Shown piece by piece: positions 33,101-41,900 of a stretch of DNA of 64,000 nucleotides (positions within the stretch are counted from its first letter, which is position 1; every line of letters starts with the position of its first letter). The stretch covers positions 1 to 64,000 of the forward strand of contig NZ_PPTQ01000016.1 of the NCBI RefSeq assembly GCF_003340345.1, read 5' to 3'. The translations under genes were made by a program, and so were the position numbers. The notes below the pieces were generated by a model. That model ran no database searches. It saw nothing but the letters and a program-made list of their open reading frames with translations, and had not been told where the DNA came from. The DNA comes from Paraeggerthella hongkongensis. Lineage in GTDB: Bacteria > Actinomycetota > Coriobacteriia > Coriobacteriales > Eggerthellaceae.

Positions 33101-35572
33101 CTAACCGCGCACCTCGGCACCCGTCGCCCCGCACACCTTCTTCACGAGACGCTCGTGAGCCTTGTCGACTTCCTCGCTGGTAAGCGTGCGATCGGCCGCG
33201 CGATACGTAAGCGCATAGGCCATCGACTTCTTGCCGGCGCCCACGCGCTGCTCGTCGCGGTACACGTCGAACAGACGCGCGTCCTCGAGCAGCTTGCCGC
33301 CAGCCGAGCTCATGCACTGCATGAGGCGTTCGTGCGCAACGCCCTCGTCCACCACGAACGCCACGTCCATGGACACGGCCGGGAACGTGGGCACGTCCAC
33401 GTAATCGCGGGACGCGCGGCTTGACTTCACCAGCGCGTCAACGTCCAGTTCGAACGCCACCACCGGTGCCGTTGCCTCGTACGCATCGACGGCCAGCGGA
33501 TGCAGCTCGCCCACCCAACCGAGCGAGGTGCCGCCCGCCAGCACCTCGGCCGCGCGTCCGGGCTGCAGATGCGGGGCCTCTTCGGCGGAAAGGGCCTTGA
33601 AGCGAAGTTTCGCGATGGCCAGCTCGCGCGCAAGGCTTTCCACAACGCCCTTGCCGTCGAAGAAGTCGAAGGCGTCGGGACGTTCGTTCCATCCCGCATC
33701 GCGCATGGCGCCGGCCAGCACGCCAGCCACGCGACGGCGCTCCTTCGGCTGCTTGCGTCCCTCGTGAGCGAAGAACACCTGGCCGGTTTCGTACAGCTGG
33801 ACGTTCTTCACGCCGCGGCTCTGGTTGTAGGCGACGCTGCGAAGCAGACCGGGAACGATGCTTTGCCGCATGACCGACTGATCGGCGTTGAGCGGGTTGA
33901 TCAATTCGACCGGCTCCCCCAAGCCTTCAGAGGACATGCGCAGGCGACCCAGGTCGCCCGGCTCGGCGAACGAATACGTCATGGTCTCGTTCAGGCCGCT
34001 TGCGCGCATAACGTCGTTGACGGTATCGAGCGCATGCTCGAGCGCGGAGCGCGTGCCTACGCGACCCGGGCCGCCCGGCAACGTGGAAGGCACGCGATCC
34101 ATGCCCCACAGGCGCAGCACTTCCTCGTACAGGTCGATCTCGCGCTCGAGGTCGGGACGGAACGTGGGTGCGACCACGGTCAGCACGTCCGCCCCGTCAG
34201 CGGACGAGACCGCGCATCCCAAGCGCTCGAGAATGTCGACGATGTCCTCGCGCGGAATGTCGGCGCCCATCATGGCGCAGAAGCGCGGAACGCGGAACTC
34301 CAGCTCGACGGCCTGCGACGGCATCGGCCACTCGTCCACGATGCCGAATTGGTTGGTCGCAGCGGAGCTCACGCGACCGCCTGCGACCTCCACGATCAGC
34401 GCAGCGGCCGCAGCGGAGCGCTCGTCGATGCCGTGGTCGTCCACCCCGCGCTCGTAGCGCATGGAGCTTTCGCTAATCAGGCCCAGGTTACGGCTGGTGC
34501 GGCTGGTGCGGCCCGGCTCGAACGCAGCAGCCTCCAGCAAGATGTCCACGGTGCCCTCGGTCACTTCGGTGTCAAGGCCGCCCATGACGCCGGCCAACGC
34601 CACCGCGCCGAGCTCGGGCGTGGCGATGACGGTCATGTCGGACGTGAGCGCGCGCTCTTCCCCGTCCAGCGTAACCAGCTTCTCGCCGTCTTCGGCCGCA
34701 CGGACCACGATGGAAGCGCATCCGTCAGCGCCCGAGAGCTTGGCCAGGTCGAACGCATGAAGCGGCTGACCGAACAGGAACAGGATGTAATTGGTAACGT
34801 CCACGATGTTGTTGACGGAGCGCTGGCCGATAGCGGCCAAGCGCTCGACCATCCAGTCGGGGCTCGGCCCCACCTTGCACCCGCGAATCACGCGCGCCGT
34901 ATAGCGCGGGCAGCGTACCGAATCCTCAATGCTCACGCGAACCACCTGATCAACAGGCTGGTCGCTCGCATCAACCTCCAGCTTGGCAGCCATGTCGGCA
35001 AGCGGGCTGACAACGTTCGTGCGATACATAGCGCCCACTTCGCGCGCCATGCCGACCACGCTCAAGCAGTCGGGACGGTTCGGCGTGACCTCAAGATCGA
35101 GCACCGTGTCGGACATCTTCAGGTACTCGGCAATGGGCATGCCCACAGGCGCGTCCTCGGGAAGAATCCAAATGCCTTCGTGATCGCCGCCGATGCCCAG
35201 CTCGCGCTGAGAGCAGCACATGCCGCAGCTGGCAACGCCGCGCAGCTTCGACTTCTTGATCTTGAAATCGCCGGGCATGACGGTGCCGATGGTGGCAACC
35301 GGCACTTTGATGCCGGCCGCGATGTTCGGCGCGCCGCACACGATCTGCACCGGTTCGTCCGCGCCCACGTTTACCGTGGTCACGTGCATGTGATCGCTGT
35401 CAGGGTGCTGCTCGCACGTCTCCACGTAGCCCACGACCACGCCGTCGAACGACGCACCCGTCTTCTCCACAGCCTCGACGCCCGTACCGGTCAGGTCCAA
35501 TCGATCGCAAAACGCCTTGACGTCGCCCGGCACTTCGACGTATTCGCTCAACCACTTCAAAGATATTTTCAT
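33101..35572 (-). CDS. pheT: Phenylalanyl-tRNA synthetase beta subunit
   Basis: 823 residues. Order of domains: N-terminal helix (MKISLKWLSEYVEV), tRNA-binding OB fold at about 40-150 (VGYVETCEQHPDSDHMHV), the B3/B4 editing domain that clears Tyr-tRNA-Phe, B5 (about 410-480), the catalytic-like core, and a C-terminal FDX-ACB anticodon-binding domain (about 730-823, YVDVPTFPAVSMDVAFVVDE). Works as the (alpha-beta)2 enzyme with pheS, whose stop lies 13 bases upstream. AAGGAG precedes the ATG. Confidence 0.96.
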   Translation of the reverse strand: MKISLKWLSEYVEVPGDVKAFCDRLDLTGTGVEAVEKTGASFDGVVVGYVETCEQHPDSDHMHVTTVNVGADEPVQIVCGAPNIAAGIKVPVATIGTVMPGDFKIKKSKLRGVASCGMCCSQRELGIGGDHEGIWILPEDAPVGMPIAEYLKMSDTVLDLEVTPNRPDCLSVVGMAREVGAMYRTNVVSPLADMAAKLEVDASDQPVDQVVRVSIEDSVRCPRYTARVIRGCKVGPSPDWMVERLAAIGQRSVNNIVDVTNYILFLFGQPLHAFDLAKLSGADGCASIVVRAAEDGEKLVTLDGEERALTSDMTVIATPELGAVALAGVMGGLDTEVTEGTVDILLEAAAFEPGRTSRTSRNLGLISESSMRYERGVDDHGIDERSAAAAALIVEVAGGRVSSAATNQFGIVDEWPMPSQAVELEFRVPRFCAMMGADIPREDIVDILERLGCAVSSADGADVLTVVAPTFRPDLEREIDLYEEVLRLWGMDRVPSTLPGGPGRVGTRSALEHALDTVNDVMRASGLNETMTYSFAEPGDLGRLRMSSEGLGEPVELINPLNADQSVMRQSIVPGLLRSVAYNQSRGVKNVQLYETGQVFFAHEGRKQPKERRRVAGVLAGAMRDAGWNERPDAFDFFDGKGVVESLARELAIAKLRFKALSAEEAPHLQPGRAAEVLAGGTSLGWVGELHPLAVDAYEATAPVVAFELDVDALVKSSRASRDYVDVPTFPAVSMDVAFVVDEGVAHERLMQCMSSAGGKLLEDARLFDVYRDEQRVGAGKKSMAYALTYRAADRTLTSEEVDKAHERLVKKVCGATGAEVRG

Positions 35573-35585
35573 AGCTTGCGGCTCC

Positions 35586-36647
35586 TTAGAACTGACGAAG
35601 GAAGCGCATGTCGCCTTCGAGGAGCATGCGCAGGTCGGGAACGTTGTACTTCAGGCAGGCAATGCGCTCGACGCCCATGCCGAACGCGAATCCGGAGTAC
35701 TCTTCCGGGTCGATGCCCGACATGGACAGCACGTTCGGGTCGACCATGCCGCAGCCCAGGATTTCCAGCCAGCCCGTGCCCTTGCAGAAGCGGCAGCCTT
35801 CGCCGTGGCAAATGCCGCAGCTTACGTCCACTTCGGCCGAGGGCTCCGTAAACGGGAAGTAGTGAGCGCGGAAGCGCGTCTTGCGCTCCTCGCCGAACAG
35901 CTGCTTGCACAGGTAGTCGAGCGTGCCCTTGAGATCGCCGAACGTGATGCCCTTGTCCACAACCAAGCCCTCGATCTGCGTGAACTGGGGAAGGTGGGAC
36001 GGATCGGCCACGTCGCGACGGTACACTTTACCGGGAGCGATGATGTAGATGGGCAGGTCCTGATCCTCCATGGCATGCACCTGCACGCCCGAGGTCTGCG
36101 TGCGCAGCAGCACGTCGGACTCGCCGCGCACCGCAGCCTTCTCGCCGGAACGGTCGACCACGTAGAACGTGTCGGCCAAGCTGCGGCTCGGATGATCGGC
36201 GGGAGCGTTGAGCGCCTCGAAGTTGTAGTAGTCGGTCTCCACCTCGGGACCCTGCGCCACCGTGTAGCCCAAACCAAGGAAAATCTCGCTGACCTCGTCG
36301 GTTATACGGTTGATGAGGTGACGGGTTCCCATCTGCTGAGCACGTCCGGGCAGCGTCACGTCAACCGCGCTCGCGCCGATCTTGGCCTCGAGCTCGGCAG
36401 CCGAAAGCTCGGCCTTGCGGGCGGCCAACGCTTCCTCCACGGCCACGCGCACCTCGTTCACGGTTTTGCCAACCGCGGCGCGTTCCTCTTTTGCCACCTG
36501 GCCCATGCTGCGCAGGTACCCCGTCAGCGTGCCCGCCTTGCCCAGCACCGCCACGCGCACGTGCTCAAGCTCGGCGGTTTCGCCCGCCTGAGCGATCGCG
36601 TCGAGCGTCTGCGTGCGCAAGGCCTCCAATTCGTCCACGATTGCCAT
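35586..36647 (-). CDS. pheS: Phenylalanyl-tRNA synthetase alpha subunit
   Basis: 353 residues. An N-terminal coiled coil for tRNA (about 5-100) leads into the class II catalytic core: motif 1 GTRHLINRITDEVSEIFLGL, motif 2 YRRDVADPSHLPQFTQIEG and motif 3 FAFGMGVERIACL. A zinc-type insertion CGICHGEGCRFCKGTGW carries four Cys, as in some bacterial PheS. The start MAIVDELE was chosen because the frame upstream is the T-box leader. First gene of pheST, controlled by the T-box at 36713-37063. Confidence 0.96.
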   Translation of the reverse strand: MAIVDELEALRTQTLDAIAQAGETAELEHVRVAVLGKAGTLTGYLRSMGQVAKEERAAVGKTVNEVRVAVEEALAARKAELSAAELEAKIGASAVDVTLPGRAQQMGTRHLINRITDEVSEIFLGLGYTVAQGPEVETDYYNFEALNAPADHPSRSLADTFYVVDRSGEKAAVRGESDVLLRTQTSGVQVHAMEDQDLPIYIIAPGKVYRRDVADPSHLPQFTQIEGLVVDKGITFGDLKGTLDYLCKQLFGEERKTRFRAHYFPFTEPSAEVDVSCGICHGEGCRFCKGTGWLEILGCGMVDPNVLSMSGIDPEEYSGFAFGMGVERIACLKYNVPDLRMLLEGDMRFLRQF

Positions 36648-36712
36648 GTTTCGCGCTCCCTTTCCGTCTTCTTTTTGCAACGCCGCCGCAGCTCGCGCGA
36701 ACGCGCTCATCG

Positions 36713-37063
36713 GCGGCGAAAAACAAAAGAGCCTTCTCTCGCCGTTGGTTGAGGGAATTGCTTCCCAATCCAAGGACGAGAGAAGGCTCTCGCGGTACCA
36801 CCTCGGTTGACGACCTGCGCGCACGCTCGACCGGACATCGCGATATCCAAGCAAGGCACGCGACCGTTGGCCGCCCGCTCATTACGCTCTGTAACGGGAG
36901 CTCCCGTCAAAGCCTACTGCACGTCCGCGCTTGCGCGCCCCGCGTTCAGCCTTGCTGCTCGGAAGGGAATCGCCGCGTTGGCCGCCCGGGTCCTTTCAGC
37001 CGATGAGACCCGTCTCTGGAGGCGGCGCCGCTACCCGGCGCTGTCTTCGTCTTCGCATGTAAC
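36713..37063 (-). promoter_or_regulatory. T-box leader controlling pheST
   Basis: Read on the minus strand, the leader contains the T-box core GAGGTGGTACCGCG (36804-36791). A strong terminator stem follows: CGAGAGAAGGCTCT pairs with AGAGCCTTCTCTCG, then TTTTGTTTTT. GGCTGAAAGGACCC near 37000 is a typical stem I-side sequence. Uncharged tRNA-Phe should stabilise the antiterminator and let pheST be made. A TTC in GCGATTCCCTTCC (around 36965-36975) is a candidate specifier codon, not confirmed by folding. A TATACT -10 at 37074-37069 places the start near 37063. Confidence 0.92.
36715..36790 (-). terminator. T-box attenuator hairpin
   Basis: The 14-bp arms 36777-36790 and 36728-36741 are exactly complementary and are followed by a T-rich run (complement of 36715-36727). 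It is the default 'off' structure of the pheST leader. Confidence 0.88.
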
Positions 37064-37229
37064 GATGCAGTATAGCGCATTTCGTCGAACGTGAGGAGAT
37101 ATTCCACGACGAAGCGGCGAACTGCGCCCCGCGCCGATTGACACTGGCACCACCCCGGCGCACGAGATTCCGGCCCGCGAAGAGGGAGAACGCAGGACCC
37201 GCGGCCGAACGGCGAAACGAGGCGAAACG

Positions 37230-38399
37230 CTACAGGATACGATAGCTGACCGTGCGCAAGCCCCAGTCCAGACACGACGAGTACCCGAACGCCTTCCACA
37301 CGCCGGGCTGCAGATCAAGAGAACGACGGCCTCCGTCCATGCCGCCGCAATCGTTGATGGTGGCGAACACGGTTTGCCCTGCGTAGGATATTTCGACGGT
37401 GCGTCCGTAGTACTGCCAGTAGTTCGGCCACGCCATGGGAACGGCCACGCCCATCGACCAGTCGTCGCAAACGGCGCCGGTAGCCGTTATGCCGGGGTTG
37501 GGCGTGTAGGGATCGGTGGATCCTCCATAAGCGGAAGCCACGCCCGTCGACCATCCGGCAGTGCTTTCACCAGGCGATTCGCTGGAACCGCCACCGGAAT
37601 CACCACCGGATCCGCCGCCGGTATCGGGAACAACGGGATCCGGATCGGGCTCCACCGGCGTTGACGGAGGAACCACCGAAGGCCTGTCCACCGTGTTCGC
37701 GTCCTCGACCTCCACCGGATCCGTCACCGCGCCGGCAGCTGCCATCTCCTCTGCTTTGCGCTGCAGCTCGGCCAAGCGAGAAGCCTGGTCGCTTTCGGCG
37801 TTCTGCAGTCGCGAAGACGCGTCGGCCACCACCTTCTGCGCTTCCGCCTTCTTCGCTTCCAACTCCGCCAGCTTCTTTTCCTGTTCGTCTTTTTGGAAGT
37901 TCAAGCTATCCGCAAGATCTTGGAAACGATTGCTGCGCTCCTGCTGCGCGGCAACCTCATCGGCCTGATACGCCATGATGCTGCTCAAATACGACATGTT
38001 GCGCAGAAGCTCGGAAAAATCGCCTGCGCCCAAGACCAACTCGACAAGGGAGCGCGCCGAGCCGCCCGTGCGATACTCGTACACGGCCAATTTGCCCACC
38101 GCAGCGCGCCCTTCGACCACCGCTTTCTGAGCCTCCAAGACCTCCGCCGCCATGTCGTCGATCTGCGTTTGAAGCTTGTCGATCTCCTGCTTGAGCGTAT
38201 CGTAATCGGAAGAAAGCGCGGCCATGCGGGATTCAGCAGCGCTCAAGCTGGAATGAGCGTCGTCGACCGCTTTCTGGGCGGCGCTCGCCTGGGCGTCCTC
38301 GTCAGCCCACGCGAAGCATCCAAGCGCGGCAAAGCCCGCCAAGACAATCGCCGTCAGCACCGCAGCAAGCAAAAGCGCAGCGCGAGAAAAAACCCTCAC
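37230..38399 (-). CDS. Secreted coiled-coil wall protein with RlpA-like/3D barrel
   Basis: 389 residues. A signal peptide (about 1-32, ending FAWADE) is followed by a long coiled coil (about 35-235) like the N-terminus of PcsB/CwlO proteins, which FtsEX-type complexes drive. A Pro/Gly/Ser linker follows, then a C-terminal double-psi barrel: ASAYGGSTDPYTPNPG, ITATGAVCDDWSMGVAVP and TINDCGGMDGGRRSLDLQ, as in RlpA or 3D domains that cut or bind glycan strands. Start is GTG with AGGAGG upstream, overlapping the serine hydrolase stop as GTGA. Wall remodelling at division is likely; the exact activity is not known. Confidence 0.86.
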   Translation of the reverse strand: MRVFSRAALLLAAVLTAIVLAGFAALGCFAWADEDAQASAAQKAVDDAHSSLSAAESRMAALSSDYDTLKQEIDKLQTQIDDMAAEVLEAQKAVVEGRAAVGKLAVYEYRTGGSARSLVELVLGAGDFSELLRNMSYLSSIMAYQADEVAAQQERSNRFQDLADSLNFQKDEQEKKLAELEAKKAEAQKVVADASSRLQNAESDQASRLAELQRKAEEMAAAGAVTDPVEVEDANTVDRPSVVPPSTPVEPDPDPVVPDTGGGSGGDSGGGSSESPGESTAGWSTGVASAYGGSTDPYTPNPGITATGAVCDDWSMGVAVPMAWPNYWQYYGRTVEISYAGQTVFATINDCGGMDGGRRSLDLQPGVWKAFGYSSCLDWGLRTVSYRIL

Positions 38400-39598
38400 G
38401 AACGAACCTCCTGAACAGTAGGATGAACGAGCACTTTATCACGAGCGGCGCCCAATGCAGCTGCCAAGTCGACGATCAGGCGCTCGTTGTCTGTAAAGTA
38501 ATCGCTGTCGTAGTCGGCATCGGACATGATAGCCACCACGTACGGACCGTCCCCGGCAAGCACCACGCCCGCATCGTTGAGAGCTCCGGCGCCCGTTTGG
38601 GGAGTGTTTATCTCGAATCCAGGCTTCGAAAGCACCGTGCCACGCGCACCGAGCGCAGCGCGCAGAAACGAGGAGTCCGTCTGAGACAGAAGACCGGCGC
38701 ACCATGAGGCATGGCCCTGCCCGGCAGCCACGTACGACCCTACGTTCAACCACAGCTTGGCCAGGTCGAGCGGCGTGCAATACGGATACCACTCGCCTTC
38801 CCAGGCCCATGCGTCCACGCCTGCGGCGGCGCACCACGATTCGAAGTTCCCGTAACTGAAGCGCTCGCGCAACAACGCGTAGCCGGTGTTGTCCGAATGG
38901 ACGATGGCATTGGCCAGCACGTCTTCCAAACGGTACTCTTCCTTATCGTCGAAAGCCATGACGCCCGTGCCCTCTACTGCCACGTCTTCGATCACCACGT
39001 CTTCGAAAGAAGCAAAGCCAAGGTCGATCTCATCTTGCACCGCATAGGCAACAAAGGGGGCTTTCATGGTGCTCGCGCAGAAAAACGCCTCGTCAGCATT
39101 GTAGTTCATGCCACGTTGGACCGAGAAATCATATACGACGAACCCAACTTCATAGCCAGCTTCGTGAAATGCGTCGACAGCCTGCACCACCTCGGGAGCT
39201 TCCTTGTTGCCAAGTTCGCGCGCAGCACCCGTTGCAGCGTCGAACACGCTCACAAGATCTGTCATGGGCGCCGCATCGAGCGCCGAACGCGCGATCTCTA
39301 TTGCCGCGCGCGGATCCGAATTCGTTAATCGATCAGGAACGGCATCGGTCGATCCACGCTCTTCGCGCATGGAAGAACTTACCGGGAACGGTTTTTCGTG
39401 CCGGGTTGTGAAAGCGTCCGTTGCGCCGACGACCGCGCACGTTGCAACGGCCGCTGCAACGACCACCGCAGCTACGCCGATCCAACCGAGAGACCGACCG
39501 CGATGAATTCGCTTGTTCTGGGGCCAACCCGCCACGCACGCCTCCCCTCGGCGCGCCTGCGCCGTTCGATTCCCGGCGCTGCAACACGCCTCCTGCAT
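38396..39598 (-). CDS. Membrane-anchored serine hydrolase, class A beta-lactamase fold
   Basis: 400 residues. A basic N-terminus is followed by one membrane helix (about 38-60), placing the domain outside. Active-site motifs of the penicillin-recognising family are present: STMK in CASTMKAPFV (nucleophile Ser and Lys) and SDNTG (SDN). The usual KTG is replaced by KPG (LSKPGFEIN). Loss of the Thr/Ser in that motif makes efficient beta-lactamase activity doubtful; a wall amidase, carboxypeptidase or pseudo-enzyme role is equally possible. It overlaps the coiled-coil wall protein gene, so both are made together. The ribosome site is weak. Confidence 0.82.
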   Translation of the reverse strand: MQEACCSAGNRTAQARRGEACVAGWPQNKRIHRGRSLGWIGVAAVVVAAAVATCAVVGATDAFTTRHEKPFPVSSSMREERGSTDAVPDRLTNSDPRAAIEIARSALDAAPMTDLVSVFDAATGAARELGNKEAPEVVQAVDAFHEAGYEVGFVVYDFSVQRGMNYNADEAFFCASTMKAPFVAYAVQDEIDLGFASFEDVVIEDVAVEGTGVMAFDDKEEYRLEDVLANAIVHSDNTGYALLRERFSYGNFESWCAAAGVDAWAWEGEWYPYCTPLDLAKLWLNVGSYVAAGQGHASWCAGLLSQTDSSFLRAALGARGTVLSKPGFEINTPQTGAGALNDAGVVLAGDGPYVVAIMSDADYDSDYFTDNERLIVDLAAALGAARDKVLVHPTVQEVRS

Positions 39599-39739
39599 GC
39601 GCAGTATTCCCTAACGGCGGCCCAGCAACAAGCCTGCTCCCTTCAATTAACAAAGTATGGGCACGAGGTTTCCGCAACCCGATACCCTCCGCGGCGCAAC
39701 GAGGGGCATCGGGCTGCAAGCGCAAAACGTGCAGCTGCC

Positions 39740-40306
39740 TTAGTCGTCCAGCAGGGCCCCGATTGCCCGGCGACGGGATTTCGCCGCGCGGAACGAAACG
39801 TAGAAGGCAACCACAAGCAGGACGAACAGCAACGCCGCAATCGACAACCCCAGCACTGCGGCGGCAAACCATGCGGAGGCGCCAACCGAACCAAGTACCT
39901 GAAGTTCGGCGAGGACTCGCAAAAGCGCGATCAGAACGCCCGCGACCACCGCCGCAAGCCCCGACACCAAGGCGAAGTATCCGCCAGGGAAGCGGTCGGT
40001 TTCCGAAAAGCGGTTGCCATCCTCCGCGAACCCCTTGCGACTCTGAAGCACCGCACACGCAAGGCACGTCAGCAGCAGCCATGAGACCACCATGACGTGG
40101 AACATATCGAACTGCATAACCCCCGATCCCGTCATGTCGATCTCGTGCATCCACACGATCTGCCTGACCATGGTGTCGTAACCAAGCGCCACAAGAAGGC
40201 CGAACGTCAACATGATGAAGCCGACTTTGTAAATACGATTCGACTCGGCTTCCACCCGTTCGTCAACAGGGCCGACGTACGCCCTCCACTGCTCGATAAG
40301 CTTCAT
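39740..40306 (-). CDS. Four-helix membrane protein of unknown function
   Basis: 188 residues with about four membrane helices (YKVGFIMLTFGLLVALGYDT; MFHVMVVSWLLLTCLACAVL; YFALVSGLAAVVAGVLIALL; AAVLGLSIAALLFVLLVVAF). Basic residues after the last helix (RAAKSRRRAI) suggest a cytoplasmic tail. It starts 4 bases after a small Xre-type regulator, a pairing seen widely in Firmicutes and Actinobacteria for membrane proteins of unknown role. GGAGAG precedes the ATG. The function is not known. Confidence 0.8.
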   Translation of the reverse strand: MKLIEQWRAYVGPVDERVEAESNRIYKVGFIMLTFGLLVALGYDTMVRQIVWMHEIDMTGSGVMQFDMFHVMVVSWLLLTCLACAVLQSRKGFAEDGNRFSETDRFPGGYFALVSGLAAVVAGVLIALLRVLAELQVLGSVGASAWFAAAVLGLSIAALLFVLLVVAFYVSFRAAKSRRRAIGALLDD

Positions 40307-40310
40307 ATCG

Positions 40311-40520
40311 CTACTCTCCTTCTTCCCAGAACAGGTCGTCAAGCGTTGCGCCCAGCACCTTGCATATCGCAATGCACAGGTTGAGCGTGGGGTTGTACCC
40401 ACCGGCTTCGATAAGGCCGACGGTTTGGCGCGTCACCCCGACCGCCGCCGCCAACTCGGCTTGCGAAAGGCCGCACGCCACGCGCGCCGCCTTCATGCGC
40501 AAGTTCTTTTTCCCTCCCAT
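40311..40520 (-). CDS. Small Xre-family transcriptional regulator
   Basis: 69 residues, nearly all one helix-turn-helix: ARVACGLSQAELAAAVGVTR then QTVGLIEAGGYNPTLNLCIA (about 12-51). The YNPTL segment is typical of the small YozG-like/Xre subgroup that regulates an adjacent membrane protein. GAGAAGG-like sequence precedes the ATG. It is the first gene of a two-gene operon. Confidence 0.9.
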   Translation of the reverse strand: MGGKKNLRMKAARVACGLSQAELAAAVGVTRQTVGLIEAGGYNPTLNLCIAICKVLGATLDDLFWEEGE

Positions 40521-40738
40521 AAATCACCTTCTCTTTTCCTGTTATGCCTAATATTCTGTACGCAATGTCATAAATATATTGCATATTGGGAAAAATGACA
40601 AGTATATGTTGCATTTTGTTTTCGAAGTCGTCTTCCGCACGCGTTTCGGGCAAGCGAACGGGCGCCCCCTCCCGTCCGCACGGGAAGCGCCCTTGCCGTG
40701 CTGCAAGGTGACGCGCATTGCCGCTTGAGGCGTGCGAA

Positions 40739-40930
40739 GCGCCCCCGTCCGGCCCCTTGCAGCTTGGCAGCGCTTGAACCGTTGCCGTCCGAAACGCGCG
40801 AAACATCGCCGTCCGACTCTTCGCGAGGCGCCTCCGCACGAACCGCCGCCCCCGTCCGACCCCTTGCAGGCTTGGCAGCGCACGAACCGCCGCCCCCGTC
40901 CGACCCCTTGCAGGCTTGGCAGCGCACGAA
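40739..40930. repeat. 44-bp tandem direct repeats
   Basis: A 44-bp unit runs 40839-40882 and is repeated exactly at 40883-40926, with the start of a third copy after it. A degenerate copy (CCCCCGTCCGGCCCCTTGCA) lies at about 40743-40780. Each contains CCCCTTGCAGGCTTGGCAGC. The unit is not a multiple of three, arguing against a protein repeat. Confidence 0.85.
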
Positions 40931-41131
40931 AAATCGCGTTCGCTGGCAGTTTTTTGCGGTTTGGGGTCCTCATGGCAGGCCCGCACGAACAGGTCGAGCG
41001 CTCGATAAATCACTGCGCTTCTCTGACCTGGTAAAACGCGATGCCGGACACGCGGCGTCAAAATCGCAAGCTCGTCCGACGACCGCAAACCGTCAGAACC
41101 TGCCAGCGAACGCGATTTTCCGTGCGTATGC
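40922..41131. repeat. About 210-bp element bounded by inverted repeats
   Basis: The arm at about 40922-40965 and the arm at about 41092-41131 are imperfect inverted copies; AAAATCGCGTTCGCTGGCAG (40930-40949) is matched perfectly at 41101-41120. Terminal inverted repeats around a 120-bp non-coding middle resemble a miniature mobile element, or a long stem of an RNA. Confidence 0.65.
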
Positions 41132-41255
41132 GGTAGCGGATCCGACAAAGCGGATCCGCTCATGCGAACGCGCGACCCTTCCGCGAAGCCCTCGCACGAT
41201 TCGCGGACGTGCTACCATGAACGCCGCAGCAACTCGACCAACGCAAGGAGCAGCC

Positions 41256-41897
41256 GTGTCCGGAGTCGAAAACGTCCCCATTCGCATACGCCTGGCCACC
41301 GACGACGACGCCGCCGGCATCTTATCCGTATACGCCCCCTACATCGACACGCCCATCACGTTCGAAGAATCGGTGCCCAGCGCAGAGGAATTCCGCGCAC
41401 GCATAGCGCACATCCAAGCCGGCTACCCGTACCTTGTGGCGGAAACCGTCAGCACGCCCAACTCGGGCGAAACGCCGCGCATCGTTGGCTACGCGTACGC
41501 CCATGCGCAAGCCGAACGCGCCGCATACGGCTGGAACGCCGAGCTTTCGGTGTACCTGTCGCCCGAAACGCGCGGGCGCGGCCTGGGAACCGTGCTGTAT
41601 CGCGCCCTTGTGGACCTGGTGCGCGAACAGGGCGTAAAAGCAGCGTATGCGCTGGTCACAGTGCCGAACGCTGCAAGCGAACACCTGCATGAAGCCTTCG
41701 GGTTCACGCGTATGGGCGTTCAGAAGAACGCGGGGTACACCTGCGGAGCGTGGCGCGACGTCGCCTGGCTCGTGCTTGCCCTTGCCCCGTTCGACGCAGA
41801 ACCCGAACCCGTCGTCCCCTTCCCCACGTTGGCAAGCGAGCGGCCCGAAACGGTGCGAAGCGTGCTCGCGCGCGCAAACGCCTGCGCGAAAGGCTGA
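41256..41897 (+). CDS. GNAT acetyltransferase (phosphinothricin acetyltransferase-like)
   Basis: 213 residues. IRLATDDDAAGILSVYAPYI (about 8-27) and ITFEESVP match the start of the phosphinothricin/methionine-sulfone acetyltransferase group. Acetyl-CoA is held by SVYLSPETRGRGLGTVLYRA, and VPNAASEHLHEAFGFTRMG closes the fold. The substrate is probably an amino acid-like amine. An ATG at 41217 is in frame but lacks a ribosome site; GTG at 41256 has AAGGAG five bases ahead and was chosen. The last 30 residues extend past the usual fold. It is followed after 3 bases by a WYL regulator. Confidence 0.86.
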   Translation: MSGVENVPIRIRLATDDDAAGILSVYAPYIDTPITFEESVPSAEEFRARIAHIQAGYPYLVAETVSTPNSGETPRIVGYAYAHAQAERAAYGWNAELSVYLSPETRGRGLGTVLYRALVDLVREQGVKAAYALVTVPNAASEHLHEAFGFTRMGVQKNAGYTCGAWRDVAWLVLALAPFDAEPEPVVPFPTLASERPETVRSVLARANACAKG

Positions 41898-41900
41898 CCG

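Larger units (their letters stand above)
40521..41255. other. Repeat-rich non-coding region
   Basis: About 730 bases without a convincing gene. The first 100 bases are AT-rich and hold the promoter of the Xre operon (minus strand). The rest is GC-rich and made of the direct and inverted repeats listed separately. Long frames on both strands here are low-complexity products of the repeats. A small 10-bp hairpin (AGCGGATCCG at 41135-41144 and its complement at 41151-41160) lies just ahead of the acetyltransferase gene. Confidence 0.6.

Noticed and set aside
33500-35851. Plus-strand open frame of 783 codons opposite pheT
   Set aside because: Complement of a certain gene; no recognisable domain.
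38396-39598. Active beta-lactamase
   Set aside because: SxxK and SDN are present, but the third motif is KPG not KTG, and the gene overlaps a cell-wall protein gene. Resistance cannot be claimed.
40339-41163. Minus-strand frame of 274 codons across the repeat region
   Set aside because: Composed of translated direct repeats (ACKGSDGGGGSC-type) and a shadow of the Xre gene; no start signal.
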